From the NCBI GenBank assembly GCA_028876385.1, contig JAGWSF010000001.1, forward strand, positions 28,602-92,601: a stretch of 64,000 bases of DNA. Direction: 5' to 3'. Each line of letters opens with the position of its first letter. Position 1 is the first letter of the stretch. This DNA is from Acidobacteriota bacterium (GTDB lineage: Bacteria > Actinomycetota > Acidimicrobiia > Acidimicrobiales > Palsa-688). A program made the position numbers and the translations under genes. Shown piece by piece: positions 8,985-16,374 of the stretch. The notes below the pieces were generated by a model. It was not told where the DNA came from. It saw only the letters and a list, made by a program, of their open reading frames with translations, and searched no databases.

Positions 8985-9848
8985 ATGATCTTGATAAGCG
9001 ACCGTTCGAGAGACCACCTACCGCCGGACTACGCGGGTGACCTGTCGCGCAACCTGGGCATGGGCGCGGCTTTCTGGGACCAGGAGAGCGGCGTGGCCGA
9101 CGCCACCATCCGCTGCGCCTCCGAGCAGCTGGAGTCCGACGGCTCGGTGCCATTCGGCTACCTGGCCGGCATCGCCGACAACAACAACGCCATGGCCAAC
9201 ATCAACTCGGCCCAATGGAACGCCAACTCCATCCTCATCGAGGTCTCCTACCAGACGACCCGCCCGGCCCGCGGCACGGTCGAGGTTCGGAGCCGGAACT
9301 CGTCGTTCAACGAACTGATGAGCGTCTCGCAGGGCCTGATGCTCGACGACCACGGCCCCTTCGGCCAGTCGCAGTGCACCAGCGTGACCGTGCCGACCCG
9401 CCCCATGGTCGACGACCGCGGCGAGCTGCCCCAGGTGGAGCACCGGTCGTTCCCCTGGGAGTCCGACCTTCCGCCGGCCCCCGTCGACCGGTACCTCAAG
9501 GGGGGCCTCAGGCTGGTCGACGGGGGGGCCGTCTACACCTCGCAGCTCGACGCGGGCTGGTGCTCCAACTACGGCTCGTTCCACGGCGGGGCGGTCGGGC
9601 TGCTCATCACCCGGGCGGTGCGCTACGCCGCCATCGCCGCGTCACCGCCGGAGGTGGAGCAGGTGCCCATCTCGTTCAACATCAACTACGTGCGCCCGGT
9701 CATGGTCGTCCCCGAGCCCATGGAGGCGGTGGCCCGGGTGATCGCCGTGACCAGCCGCTTCGCCAGCCTCGAAGGCGAGCTCATCCTGCCCTCCGGTAAG
9801 CCGGCGGCCCGTTGCCGGATCATCCACCGGCTGCTGCCCCGGGGCTGA
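8985..9848 (+). CDS. Tandem hotdog-fold (PaaI-like) thioesterase
   Basis: The 287-aa protein appears to have two hotdog domains: N-terminal (about 30-130) and C-terminal (about 165-285). The second carries NYGSFHGGAVGLLITRAV, the helix-plus-HGG pattern of PaaI/YdiI acyl-CoA thioesterases. The substrate cannot be read from the sequence. ATG 8985 is preceded by GCAAGGG. It stands alone, followed by tandem repeats and a strong bidirectional terminator. Confidence 0.72.
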   Translation: MILISDRSRDHLPPDYAGDLSRNLGMGAAFWDQESGVADATIRCASEQLESDGSVPFGYLAGIADNNNAMANINSAQWNANSILIEVSYQTTRPARGTVEVRSRNSSFNELMSVSQGLMLDDHGPFGQSQCTSVTVPTRPMVDDRGELPQVEHRSFPWESDLPPAPVDRYLKGGLRLVDGGAVYTSQLDAGWCSNYGSFHGGAVGLLITRAVRYAAIAASPPEVEQVPISFNINYVRPVMVVPEPMEAVARVIAVTSRFASLEGELILPSGKPAARCRIIHRLLPRG

Positions 9849-9890
9849 GCACCCGGGGCTGAGCACCCGGGGCTGAGCACCCGGGCTGAG
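9841..9890. repeat. 15-bp tandem repeat after thioesterase gene
   Basis: Three and a part copies of GGCTGAGCACCCGGG follow and overlap the stop codon of the thioesterase gene; each copy repeats the TGA. Confidence 0.75.
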
Positions 9891-9921
9891 AGCCGGCCCC
9901 GCGTCGGGTGCGGGGCCGGCT
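9891..9921. terminator. Strong bidirectional terminator hairpin
   Basis: A perfect 12-bp stem AGCCGGCCCCGC / GCGGGGCCGGCT with a 7-nt loop lies between two convergent genes (ends at 9848 and 9933). Confidence 0.8.
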
Positions 9922-9932
9922 CGGCGGGGGGT

Positions 9933-10994
9933 TCAGCTCTCCTGGTCGGGGCGGCGCCCCGGCTTGGGGACGTTGCCGTAGCGGCGGTAGTAGTCCCGCC
10001 AGATCAGGCGGTGCACCGGTACCAGCCGGGGGATGGACCGCAGGCCGGGGATGACCGGGATGAGTATCAGCCCGAGGGACAGGAGCATCATCAGGGCCCA
10101 GACCAGGGCGTCGGCGTTACCCGAGTGGTTGAACGGCGAGATCTGGTACCACATGGTGTAGAGCCACAGCCACGCCTGGCCGGGGTAGTTCCCGGTCTCG
10201 TTCATCATGCCCCACTGGTTACCGGTCAGGTGCTGGGCGTTGGCCAGGTCGGCGAGGTAACCGCCGTCGGCGAGGAAGAGCAGGGGCTTGGTGTAGTTGT
10301 CCTGGTAGAACCCGCTGCCCTGATTGACCAGCTGGCTGTCGAGGGCCCCTTCCTGGGCCAGGGACAGCAGGCTGGCGGTCATGGTCGGCACCGGCCCGTA
10401 GTCCCCCGGAGCCACCTGGCTGGGGTCGCCGTTGGGGGCTTTGGAGATGGCCGTGTCGTAGGCCGTGGCCCACGCCTGCTGCTGGGATGACGACGCCGCC
10501 TTGTAGCGGGCCAGGGCCGCGGTGAGCGTCGGGTTGCCGGTGATGGTGGACAGCGGGGCGATCACGAAATCGTTGGCCGGGTCCACCGGCTGGTGGACGC
10601 CGATCCATTTCTGCATGTGCAGGAAGAAGATCTGCTGACCGTTGCCGGCGGTGTTGTAGGGCGGTCCGTAGCCGGCGCTCACGCTCGTACCGTCGAGTTC
10701 GGTGACGGCGGTGGTCACGAAGTCCGACGGGTTCTGGCGGGCCCATTGCTGCAGGGTCACGCCCTTGTCGTCGGGGGACGAGAAGACCAGGGCCAGGAGG
10801 CCGGCCAGCAGGCCCATGACCACCATGGCCACGACGAACTCCTTGACCAGGTCGTAGGGCCGCTTGGGGCCGGTCCAGGTCCCGGGCCGGACCTGCGCCG
10901 GGGGGGAGGCCGCCGGGCCGGGCGGCGGGGCGGGGGTCGCGGTGTCCTCCGGGGGAGCCTCGGGGCTCACCGTGGAGGCTTCGGCGGCGCTCAC
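9933..10994 (-). CDS. Cytochrome b C-terminal/subunit IV-like membrane protein with large loop domain
   Basis: The 353-aa protein starts with a Pro/Ala-rich tail, then YDLVKEFVVAMVVMGLLAGLLALVFSSPDD, which matches the first helix of subunit-IV-type cytochrome b halves. About 190 mostly hydrophilic residues follow, then two or more C-terminal helices (ALVWALMMLLSLGLILIPVIPGL). Its ATG at 10994 overlaps the end of the cytochrome b gene by 4 bp, so the two are co-translated. It probably completes the quinol-oxidising membrane core. The large insertion is unusual for subunit IV, and its role is unknown. Confidence 0.7.
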   Translation of the reverse strand: MSAAEASTVSPEAPPEDTATPAPPPGPAASPPAQVRPGTWTGPKRPYDLVKEFVVAMVVMGLLAGLLALVFSSPDDKGVTLQQWARQNPSDFVTTAVTELDGTSVSAGYGPPYNTAGNGQQIFFLHMQKWIGVHQPVDPANDFVIAPLSTITGNPTLTAALARYKAASSSQQQAWATAYDTAISKAPNGDPSQVAPGDYGPVPTMTASLLSLAQEGALDSQLVNQGSGFYQDNYTKPLLFLADGGYLADLANAQHLTGNQWGMMNETGNYPGQAWLWLYTMWYQISPFNHSGNADALVWALMMLLSLGLILIPVIPGLRSIPRLVPVHRLIWRDYYRRYGNVPKPGRRPDQES

Positions 10995-11641
10995 CGGAAC
11001 GCCTTGGGATCGGAGGTCGGCTCACCGTCGGTACCGATGCCGATGGGTGGCACCACGCCTCGGAGGCGGACCATGACGATGTGGACCACGGCGAGGACGC
11101 CGACGATCAGGGGCAGCAGGATGATGTGCCACAGCAGCATCTGACCCACGTTGAGCACGTTCCAGAAGGCCCCCACGCCGGTGCTGTTGATGCCGTCCTT
11201 GGCCTGGGTGGCGATCCACTGCGAGTCGAAGTTGGTCTGCACCAGGTACCCGGTGAAGGCCGTGCCGATGGACAAAAGGAGGGCCAGGACGCCGGTCACC
11301 CAGGTGAGCAGGCGCCGCCCCCGCCACGCCGCCATCCAGAACTTGCCCCACAGGTGGATGACCATGACGAAGAAGAACAGCTCGACGCTCCAGAGGTGCA
11401 GGCTGTTGACGAAGTGGCCGATGGCGGTGGTGTGCCACCAGTGGAGGCCGCCTATGGCGAGCACCGTCCCGGAGGCGATGATCATCACCAGGGCAGCCAG
11501 GGTGGCCACCCCGAACACGTATATCCACGAGGCCACGTAGGCCGGCTGGGTGTCGGGCAGGAGCTGGTCGGGGGGCAGGGCCGAGACCAGCCGGTCGCGG
11601 GTGGCGCCGGTCCAGCTGCGGCCCGTCGGGGGGGCGCTCAC
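10991..11641 (-). CDS. Cytochrome b (b6-type N-terminal half)
   Basis: This 216-aa protein has four hydrophobic helices. The four haem-ligand histidines have cytochrome b6 spacing: H82 and H96 (14 apart) in helix B, H172 and H187 (15 apart) in helix D. This is the two-haem quinol-binding core of a bc/b6f-like complex. GTG 11641 overlaps the stop of the small upstream ORF (GTGA) and has GGGAAG before it. No Rieske or cytochrome c gene is in the operon, so electrons must leave through a partner encoded elsewhere. DosR-like boxes upstream suggest induction under oxygen limitation. Confidence 0.9.
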   Translation of the reverse strand: MSAPPTGRSWTGATRDRLVSALPPDQLLPDTQPAYVASWIYVFGVATLAALVMIIASGTVLAIGGLHWWHTTAIGHFVNSLHLWSVELFFFVMVIHLWGKFWMAAWRGRRLLTWVTGVLALLLSIGTAFTGYLVQTNFDSQWIATQAKDGINSTGVGAFWNVLNVGQMLLWHIILLPLIVGVLAVVHIVMVRLRGVVPPIGIGTDGEPTSDPKAFR

Positions 11642-11817
11642 CGGTCTTCCCTGTGACCCGGGAAGGGCACGACCAGGGCGGCCACGAACACAGTCAGCAT
11701 CAAGAGGATGACTATGAGGTTGGCCAGTGACATCTGGATGAAACCCCAGTGGATGTAGTAGCCGGTGCCGTTGAGCCCGACCGCCAGTATCCCCGGGGAT
11801 GAAGTGAGAAGCTCCAT
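11638..11817 (-). CDS. 59-residue single-helix membrane protein heading cytochrome b operon
   Basis: A short gene with ATG 11817, GGAGGT 6-7 nt upstream, and a stop overlapping the cytochrome b GTG by 4 bp. The protein has one strong hydrophobic helix (about residues 27-52, QMSLANLIVILLMLTVFVAA) and a short basic C-terminus (PGHREDR). Tight translational coupling and membrane character suggest a small subunit or assembly factor of the cytochrome b complex. No family is recognised. Confidence 0.72.
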   Translation of the reverse strand: MELLTSSPGILAVGLNGTGYYIHWGFIQMSLANLIVILLMLTVFVAALVVPFPGHREDR

Positions 11818-11844
11818 ACCGCGACCTCCGCTGTTGGCTTGCGT

Positions 11845-11864
11845 TTCGGGACTGTAGACCTGCT
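11845..11864 (-). promoter_or_regulatory. DosR/DevR-like box upstream of cytochrome b operon (proximal)
   Basis: TTCGGGACTGTAGACCTGCT matches the Mycobacterium tuberculosis DosR consensus TTSGGGACTWWAGTCCCSAA at 15 of 20 positions, with the left half-site perfect. Its centre is about 37 nt before the start codon of the 59-residue ORF. Confidence 0.55.
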
Positions 11865-11978
11865 TCTACGCCGCCGGGAGAGTCGAATTGCCCTATACAA
11901 GGTCCCGTAGAGAGCAAAGTACCGAAAGTATCTATCGGTCAAGGGGTGCCGAGCGTGACGAGCGCCCTTTTACGCCCG

Positions 11979-11998
11979 ATCGGGACTTAAGTCACCAA
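11979..11998. promoter_or_regulatory. DosR/DevR-like box (18 of 20 match) in dedA/cytochrome b intergenic region
   Basis: ATCGGGACTTAAGTCACCAA matches the DosR consensus at 18 of 20 positions, including the central GGGACTTAAGTC dyad. It lies about 170 nt from both divergent genes and could serve either. The rest of the 343-bp gap (11818-12160) holds no gene. It is the only AT-leaning stretch nearby and the likely site of both promoters, but clear -35/-10 boxes could not be fixed. Confidence 0.7.
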
Positions 11999-12160
11999 TC
12001 AGAGGCGCCGGCCCAAGGCGGAGATCCCGGAGGTGAAAGGGGGCAACCCGAACTCCGGCGACCCTTGAGGTAGCGTCGCGGCTGTGAGCCGGCGCATCGT
12101 CACCCTCCGGCCGCGCCCACCACGTCGGTCCCGGGCGGGACACGCGGGGCGAAACCGGCG

Positions 12161-12790
12161 GTGAACACCAGCCACCTGCTCCACACCTACGGCTACTACG
12201 CGGTGTTCCTGCTGGTCGGCGCCGAGAGCCTGGGCATCCCCCTTCCCGGCGAGACCATCCTGATCACCGCCGCCCTCTACGCCGGCAGCACCCACAAGCT
12301 CTCGGTGTACGGCATCTTCGCGGTGGCCGCCGCGGCGGCCATCATCGGGGACAACATCGGGTTCTGGATCGGGGACAAGGGCGGCTACCGCCTGGTCCGC
12401 CGTTACGGGCGCTACGTGCGCTTCGACGAGGCCAAGGTGAAGGTCGGCCGGCTGGTGTTCGACCGCCACGGCGGCAAAGTGGTGTTCTTCGGGCGGTTCG
12501 TTTCGGTCCTGCGGACCTACGCGGCGTTCCTGGCCGGCACCATGAAGATGCACTGGCGCCGCTTCCTGCCCTACAACGCGGCCGGCGGGATCGTGTGGGC
12601 GGCGGTGTACTCCTTCGTCCCCTACGCCGTGGGCTCGGCTGTCAACAAGGCCTCGCACACCCTGACCATCGTCCTCGGGGCGCTCGCCGCGGTGGTGATC
12701 GTGGCCGCCATCGTGGTGGTCCGCCGCAAGGCTTCCCAACTCGAGGCGGCGGCCGAGGCCGCCTACCCGGGGCCGCTGCCCGAGAGGTGA
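12161..12790 (+). CDS. DedA-family membrane protein
   Basis: DedA/SNARE-associated family (209 aa, five or six hydrophobic segments). Family signatures are present: the ESLGIPLPGETILI loop, GDNIGFWIGDKGG, and FGRFVSVLRTYAAFLAGTMKM with conserved Phe-Gly-Arg and Arg. Members act in phospholipid (undecaprenyl phosphate or PE) flipping across the inner membrane. GTG 12161. It is divergent from the cytochrome b operon and shares its DosR-like intergenic region. A second DedA domain occurs at 25578-27200. Confidence 0.9.
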   Translation: MNTSHLLHTYGYYAVFLLVGAESLGIPLPGETILITAALYAGSTHKLSVYGIFAVAAAAAIIGDNIGFWIGDKGGYRLVRRYGRYVRFDEAKVKVGRLVFDRHGGKVVFFGRFVSVLRTYAAFLAGTMKMHWRRFLPYNAAGGIVWAAVYSFVPYAVGSAVNKASHTLTIVLGALAAVVIVAAIVVVRRKASQLEAAAEAAYPGPLPER

Positions 12791-12793
12791 CCG

Positions 12794-12817
12794 CCGGCCC
12801 CGGAGGGGCAGGGCCGG
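12794..12817. terminator. Convergent terminator hairpin
   Basis: CCGGCCC (12794-12800) and GGGCCGG (12811-12817) form a 7-bp stem between two convergent genes that end at 12790 and 12818. Confidence 0.55.
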
Positions 12818-13225
12818 TCAGGCCCAGTCGAGCCAGTGGCCGAGCAGGACCCGGGGCTCGAGTAGCACCGCCGGCGAGTGCGAAGCGCCGGCGACGACCG
12901 GCGGGCGCCCCCCGGCGGCGAGGCGGTCGGGGGCGGGGACGGGGGTGACCGACCCGATGGCGACCGCGCTCCAGTGGCGGCTGACCCGGTCGTCGAAGCC
13001 GTCGGCGTGCAGGGCGACCACCGACGACAGGAGCTTCTTGGACACGTCGGTGTGGCCGGGCAGAACGATGCGGAAGGCCCGGTCCTCGGCCACGTAGCGG
13101 ACCGGGATGGCGTAAGGGAGGGCGGACAGGGCCAGCCCGACGGTCCCGAGGCCGCCTCGACCGAGATGCTCGAGGCAGGCGTCGGCCCCGAAATCAGAGG
13201 AGCCGAAACGCGCCAAGCCGACCAT
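12818..13225 (-). CDS. FMN split-barrel (pyridoxamine-5'-phosphate oxidase-like) protein
   Basis: The protein is 135 aa from ATG 13225. The pattern LGRGGLGTVGLALSALPYAIPVRYVAED with a following IVLPGHTD is the first half of a PPOX/nitroimidazole-reductase-like split barrel; these bind FMN or F420. TTG 13270 would lengthen it, but it lies inside a DosR-like dyad, so the shorter start is preferred. It is one of two tandem paralogues (the other at 13333-13734). PPOX-like proteins of this size occur in the mycobacterial DosR regulon. Confidence 0.75.
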   Translation of the reverse strand: MVGLARFGSSDFGADACLEHLGRGGLGTVGLALSALPYAIPVRYVAEDRAFRIVLPGHTDVSKKLLSSVVALHADGFDDRVSRHWSAVAIGSVTPVPAPDRLAAGGRPPVVAGASHSPAVLLEPRVLLGHWLDWA

Positions 13226-13262
13226 GGCCAAGTTCTTGCCACAACCGCCACGGTCGCCGCCA

Positions 13263-13276
13263 GGGTCCAAAGTCCC
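13263..13276 (-). promoter_or_regulatory. DosR-like dyad upstream of first split-barrel gene
   Basis: GGGTCCAAAGTCCC matches the 14-nt core GGGACTWWAGTCCC at 12 positions. Its near edge is 38 nt before ATG 13225. The flanks do not match the longer consensus. Confidence 0.5.
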
Positions 13277-13332
13277 TTATCGGCCCGGGACGGGAGCGTA
13301 CCGGCCGGACCGGCGCGCGACACCGGCGACGG

Positions 13333-13734
13333 TCAGAGCTCGAATCGGTATCCGTGCACGAGGGTCGGGGTGACGATGAACCCCGTCGGCGGCGCCGTGG
13401 GGGCGGCCGCGGCGCGGCCGACGGCCATCACCGTCCACCTCCCGCCGGCGCCGTCATCGCCCGACGCCTGCAGCCCCACGATCTGCTGATCGAGGGCGGC
13501 GGCCACCGGGAGGCCGGCGGGGACGGTCAGGTGGATGCCCTCGGTCCCCGTCCGGTAGCGGACCGGTACCACCATCGGCAGGGCGTCCACCGACAGGACC
13601 ACCACGCCGGTGTCGCCGGCGTCGAGCCACGCCAGGCACTCGGCGGCCGGCAAGCTGGGACCCGCCGAGGCGTCGAAGGTGGCGACGAGCGGCTCCCAGA
13701 CCGCCGCCCAGTCAGGAGATTCACGGTCCGCCAC
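13333..13734 (-). CDS. FMN split-barrel (PPOX-like) protein, second copy
   Basis: The protein is 133 aa from GTG 13734, chosen because GGTGGAG lies 8 nt upstream. The core CLAWLDAGDTGVVVLSVDALPMVVPVRYRTGTEGIHL parallels the neighbour's CLEHLGRGGLGTVGLALSALPYAIPVRY, so the two are tandem paralogues. It is a putative flavin-binding redox or stress protein; the substrate is unknown. The divergent flavoprotein reductase gene starts at 13862. Confidence 0.75.
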   Translation of the reverse strand: MADRESPDWAAVWEPLVATFDASAGPSLPAAECLAWLDAGDTGVVVLSVDALPMVVPVRYRTGTEGIHLTVPAGLPVAAALDQQIVGLQASGDDGAGGRWTVMAVGRAAAAPTAPPTGFIVTPTLVHGYRFEL

Positions 13735-13761
13735 TCGGCAAGCTCCACCACTAAGGCTTTC

Positions 13762-13778
13762 GGGACATCCAAAGTGCC
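13762..13778 (-). promoter_or_regulatory. Relaxed DosR-like dyad upstream of second split-barrel gene
   Basis: On the plus strand TTTCGGGACATCCAAAGTGCC holds GGGAC and GTGCC arms with 7 instead of 4 intervening bases. It shares TCCAAAGT with the site at 13263. It lies 28 nt upstream of GTG 13734 and may also serve the divergent reductase gene. Confidence 0.35.
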
Positions 13779-13861
13779 ATAAGCGGCCGGGGCGCCGCAA
13801 GGGAGCCAAGGCGGCTTCGCCTCGGACGGCGACGGTCCTCTTCAGGGGGCGCTGAGCTTCG

Positions 13862-15283
13862 GTGACCGCCGACCGGAATGTATCGGGGTGGCCGGCGGGT
13901 TCCCTAGCCGTGAAGTACGACCTGTTGGTGATCGGAGCCGGCGCGGCCGGGCTGGGTGCAGCGCGCGCCGGCCGGCGCCGGGGTGCGTCGGTGGCCGTGG
14001 TGGCCGACGGTCCGATCGGGGGAGAGTGCACCTTCGTCGGGTGCGTACCGTCCAAGACCCTCATCGAGGCGGCCCGCGCCGGCGAGACCTTCGAGGCGGC
14101 CATGAAGCGGGTCCGGTCCACCGTCGACGAGGTGGCCGCCACCGAGTCGGCGACGGTCCTGCGGGCCGAGGGTATCGACGTCATCGAGGGCCGGGCCCGC
14201 CTGGCCGGCCCGGGCCGGGTCGACGTGGACGGCCGGGCCGTCGCCTACCACCGCCTGGTGCTGGCCACCGGGACGACTCCGGCCGTCCCGCCCATCCCCG
14301 GCCTCGACGAGGCTCGGGTGCTCACCAACCAGAACGTCTTCGAGCTGGGGGGCCGCCCGGCATCCCTGCTGGTGCTCGGCGGCGGGCCGATCGGCGTCGA
14401 ACTGGGCCAGGCCTTCGCCCGTCTCGGCACCGAGGTGACGGTGATCGAGGGGGACCGCCGGCTGCTCCCCCGGGAGGAGCCCGAAGCGTCGGCGCTGCTG
14501 TCCGAGGCGCTGGCCGCCGACGGGGTCCGGGTCCACACCGGATCGAAGGTGCTGTCGGCCGAGCACACCGCCACCGGGACCCGGCTGGCCCTCGAGGACG
14601 GCAGCTCGGTGCACGGCGAGAGGATCCTGGTGGCCGCCGGGCGGCGCCCCCGCAGCGGCGATCTGGGCCTCGACGAGCACGGCGTGGCGACCGACGGGCG
14701 CGGCTTCATCGTGACCGACCGTCACCTGCGCACCAACGTGGCCGCCGTCTACGCCGCTGGGGACGTCACCGGCCGGCCGGCGTTCACCCACGCCGCCGAC
14801 GAGATGGGTCGCCTGGCCGCCAACAACGCGCTCGGCCGGCTGGCCTACCGGACCTTCTCCGAGGCGGCCCTGCCGGCGGTGACCTTCACCGATCCCGAGG
14901 TGGCCCGCGTCGGGGTCACCGAGGACACCGCGGCGGCCACCGTCCGCGGCGCCCGGGTGGCCTACCTGCCGCTCGCCCAGGTCGACCGGGCGGTGACCGC
15001 CGGGCGCACCGACGGCTACGTCAAGCTGATCGCCGGGCCCCGCCGCCTGACCGGCGGACTGGCCGGCGGCCGCCTCGTCGGGGCGACCGTCGTGGCCGCC
15101 CACGCCGGGGAGATGATCGCCGTGCCGACCCTCATGATGCGCACGGGCATGACCCCGGCCCGGGTGGCGCTCACCGTCCAGGCCTACCCCACCTGGACGC
15201 TGGGGATCCGCCAGGCGGCCGCCCAATTCTTCGTCGAGTCAGCCGGGCGGCGTTGGCGTCCGGCCCGCCCGACGGGCCGGTGA
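13862..15283 (+). CDS. FAD-dependent pyridine nucleotide-disulfide oxidoreductase (mercuric reductase-like)
   Basis: The 473-aa protein has FAD motif VIGAGAAGLGAARAG, redox-active CTFVGC (C56, C61 in GGECTFVGCVPSKT), NAD(P) motif LVLGGGPIGVELGQAFARLG and the FAD site YAAGDVTG. The C-terminal dimerisation domain has AYPTWTLG in place of the HP...E catalytic dyad of dihydrolipoamide dehydrogenase, as in mercuric reductase-like and trypanothione-like homologues of unknown substrate. There is no N-terminal HMA domain and no C-terminal vicinal Cys pair, so mercury is unlikely to be the substrate. The start may be GTG 13862 or GTG 13910. Confidence 0.85.
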   Translation: MTADRNVSGWPAGSLAVKYDLLVIGAGAAGLGAARAGRRRGASVAVVADGPIGGECTFVGCVPSKTLIEAARAGETFEAAMKRVRSTVDEVAATESATVLRAEGIDVIEGRARLAGPGRVDVDGRAVAYHRLVLATGTTPAVPPIPGLDEARVLTNQNVFELGGRPASLLVLGGGPIGVELGQAFARLGTEVTVIEGDRRLLPREEPEASALLSEALAADGVRVHTGSKVLSAEHTATGTRLALEDGSSVHGERILVAAGRRPRSGDLGLDEHGVATDGRGFIVTDRHLRTNVAAVYAAGDVTGRPAFTHAADEMGRLAANNALGRLAYRTFSEAALPAVTFTDPEVARVGVTEDTAAATVRGARVAYLPLAQVDRAVTAGRTDGYVKLIAGPRRLTGGLAGGRLVGATVVAAHAGEMIAVPTLMMRTGMTPARVALTVQAYPTWTLGIRQAAAQFFVESAGRRWRPARPTGR

Positions 15284-15293
15284 GCGCCCGGCT

Positions 15294-15605
15294 CTACCCC
15301 TCCGGCCGGGGCCGGTGGGCTCGGCGGAACGGGGCCAGGTACCCGATGCTGGCGACGGTGAAGGGAACCAGGTAGTTGACCGCCACCCGCACCCCCGCCG
15401 TCAGCCCGAAACGACCGGAGGTGATGACCGCGCCCTGGTTGACCGCCGACAGGATGGTTCCCACCACGAGGGCCACCCTCGTGGCCGTCCGCCACGTGTA
15501 CCCCTTGGCCACTAGCACCACGAAATCCCAGACGGTGCTCCACGCCGGGGGTGGGCCCGGGCGGTCGGCCGACCGTCTCAGCGGTTCCCCGGTGTCGGCG
15601 TCCAT
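15294..15605 (-). CDS. nrtS: NrtS-type nitrate/nitrite transporter domain protein
   Basis: The 103-aa protein has two hydrophobic helices. VALVVGTILSAVNQGAVITSG followed by VAVNYLVPFTVASIGYL matches the NrtS pattern (VVGTxLxxINQG ... YLVPYxVS). ATG 15605 has AGGGAGG 8 nt upstream. It is divergent from the first ECF sigma gene. The family was described for nitrate/nitrite uptake in cyanobacteria; that role here is by family only. Confidence 0.7.
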   Translation of the reverse strand: MDADTGEPLRRSADRPGPPPAWSTVWDFVVLVAKGYTWRTATRVALVVGTILSAVNQGAVITSGRFGLTAGVRVAVNYLVPFTVASIGYLAPFRRAHRPRPEG

Positions 15606-15771
15606 GCAAGCTTCCTCCCTGTCGGTGCGACGGTCCGGTCGTGGGGTCGCGGGGGTGGTCCCGTTGCCCGACCAGGTCTGCCCGGCGGCCAGGCCCACTC
15701 GAGGCAACGTCGGAGGTGGCAACCCCGCCCGAAGCCGGTGGCTTCCGCAAACTTACAGCGAGGATGCCGCA

Positions 15772-16374
15772 ATGGAGCGGAATGCACCGGCTGGCGGTAG
15801 GGTTGGCAACGGAGTGGACAGGACGGCGCGCTCGGCGGGTTCACGATCCGATCAAGCCTTTGCCGAGTTCGTCGTGCCCGAGATCGAGGTCCTTCTGAGG
15901 GTGGCCCGGTCCCTCACCGGGCGGTCGGCTGACGCCGAGGACCTGGTCCAAGACACCCTCCTGCGGGCCTACCGCAGCATCGACTCGTTCGACGGTCGCC
16001 ACCCCCGGGCGTGGCTCTTGACCATCCTGCGCAACACCCACATCAACCGCAACCGCCGGCGGCGGCCGGTCCTGCTCGACGATCCCGACGCCGATCTGGA
16101 CCGCCTGGCCGCCACTCCCGCCGCCGGGGAGACCACCGAGGGGTTGGCCCTCGGGTCACAGTTCGACGCGGCCATCGAGGACGCCTTCAACCGCTTGCCG
16201 GATCACTACCGGCAGGTGGTGGCCCTGGTGGACGTCCAGGGCTTGAGTTACGCCGAGGCCGCCGAGGCCCTGGCGTTGCCGCTCGGGACGGTCATGAGCC
16301 GACTCCACCGGGCCCGATCCCGGATGCGCAAGCGTCTGGTCGGGGCCGGACTGGCGCCAAGGAGGCAGATGTGA
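15772..16374 (+). CDS. ECF RNA polymerase sigma factor (copy 1)
   Basis: The 200-aa protein has sigma-70 region 2 at about 30-100 (SADAEDLVQDTLLRAYRSIDSFDG, HPRAWLLTILRNTHINRNRRRR) and region 4 at about 140-195 (YAEAAEALALPLGTVMSRLHRARSRMRK). It is co-translated with the zinc-finger anti-sigma gene that overlaps its stop. It is closely similar to the sigma gene at 16943-17512 (FV-PE-EVL-RVA, HPRAWLLTI-RN), so the two arose by duplication. Confidence 0.92.
   Translation: MERNAPAGGRVGNGVDRTARSAGSRSDQAFAEFVVPEIEVLLRVARSLTGRSADAEDLVQDTLLRAYRSIDSFDGRHPRAWLLTILRNTHINRNRRRRPVLLDDPDADLDRLAATPAAGETTEGLALGSQFDAAIEDAFNRLPDHYRQVVALVDVQGLSYAEAAEALALPLGTVMSRLHRARSRMRKRLVGAGLAPRRQM

Noticed and set aside
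12000..12130. Possible riboswitch in the leader of dedA (pieces such as GGTGAAAG, GAACTCCGGCG and CTGTGAG recall a cobalamin aptamer)
   Set aside because: The order and spacing of the pieces do not match the cobalamin consensus, and no flanking P1 stem was found. A covariance-model scan would decide.
12595..12948. Plus-strand frame across the end of dedA
   Set aside because: Arg/Gly/Pro shadow frame that crosses the terminator hairpin; no domain.
15600..15770. GGGACC-containing stretch upstream of nrtS as a DosR box
   Set aside because: Only GGGAC matches; the dyad is absent.
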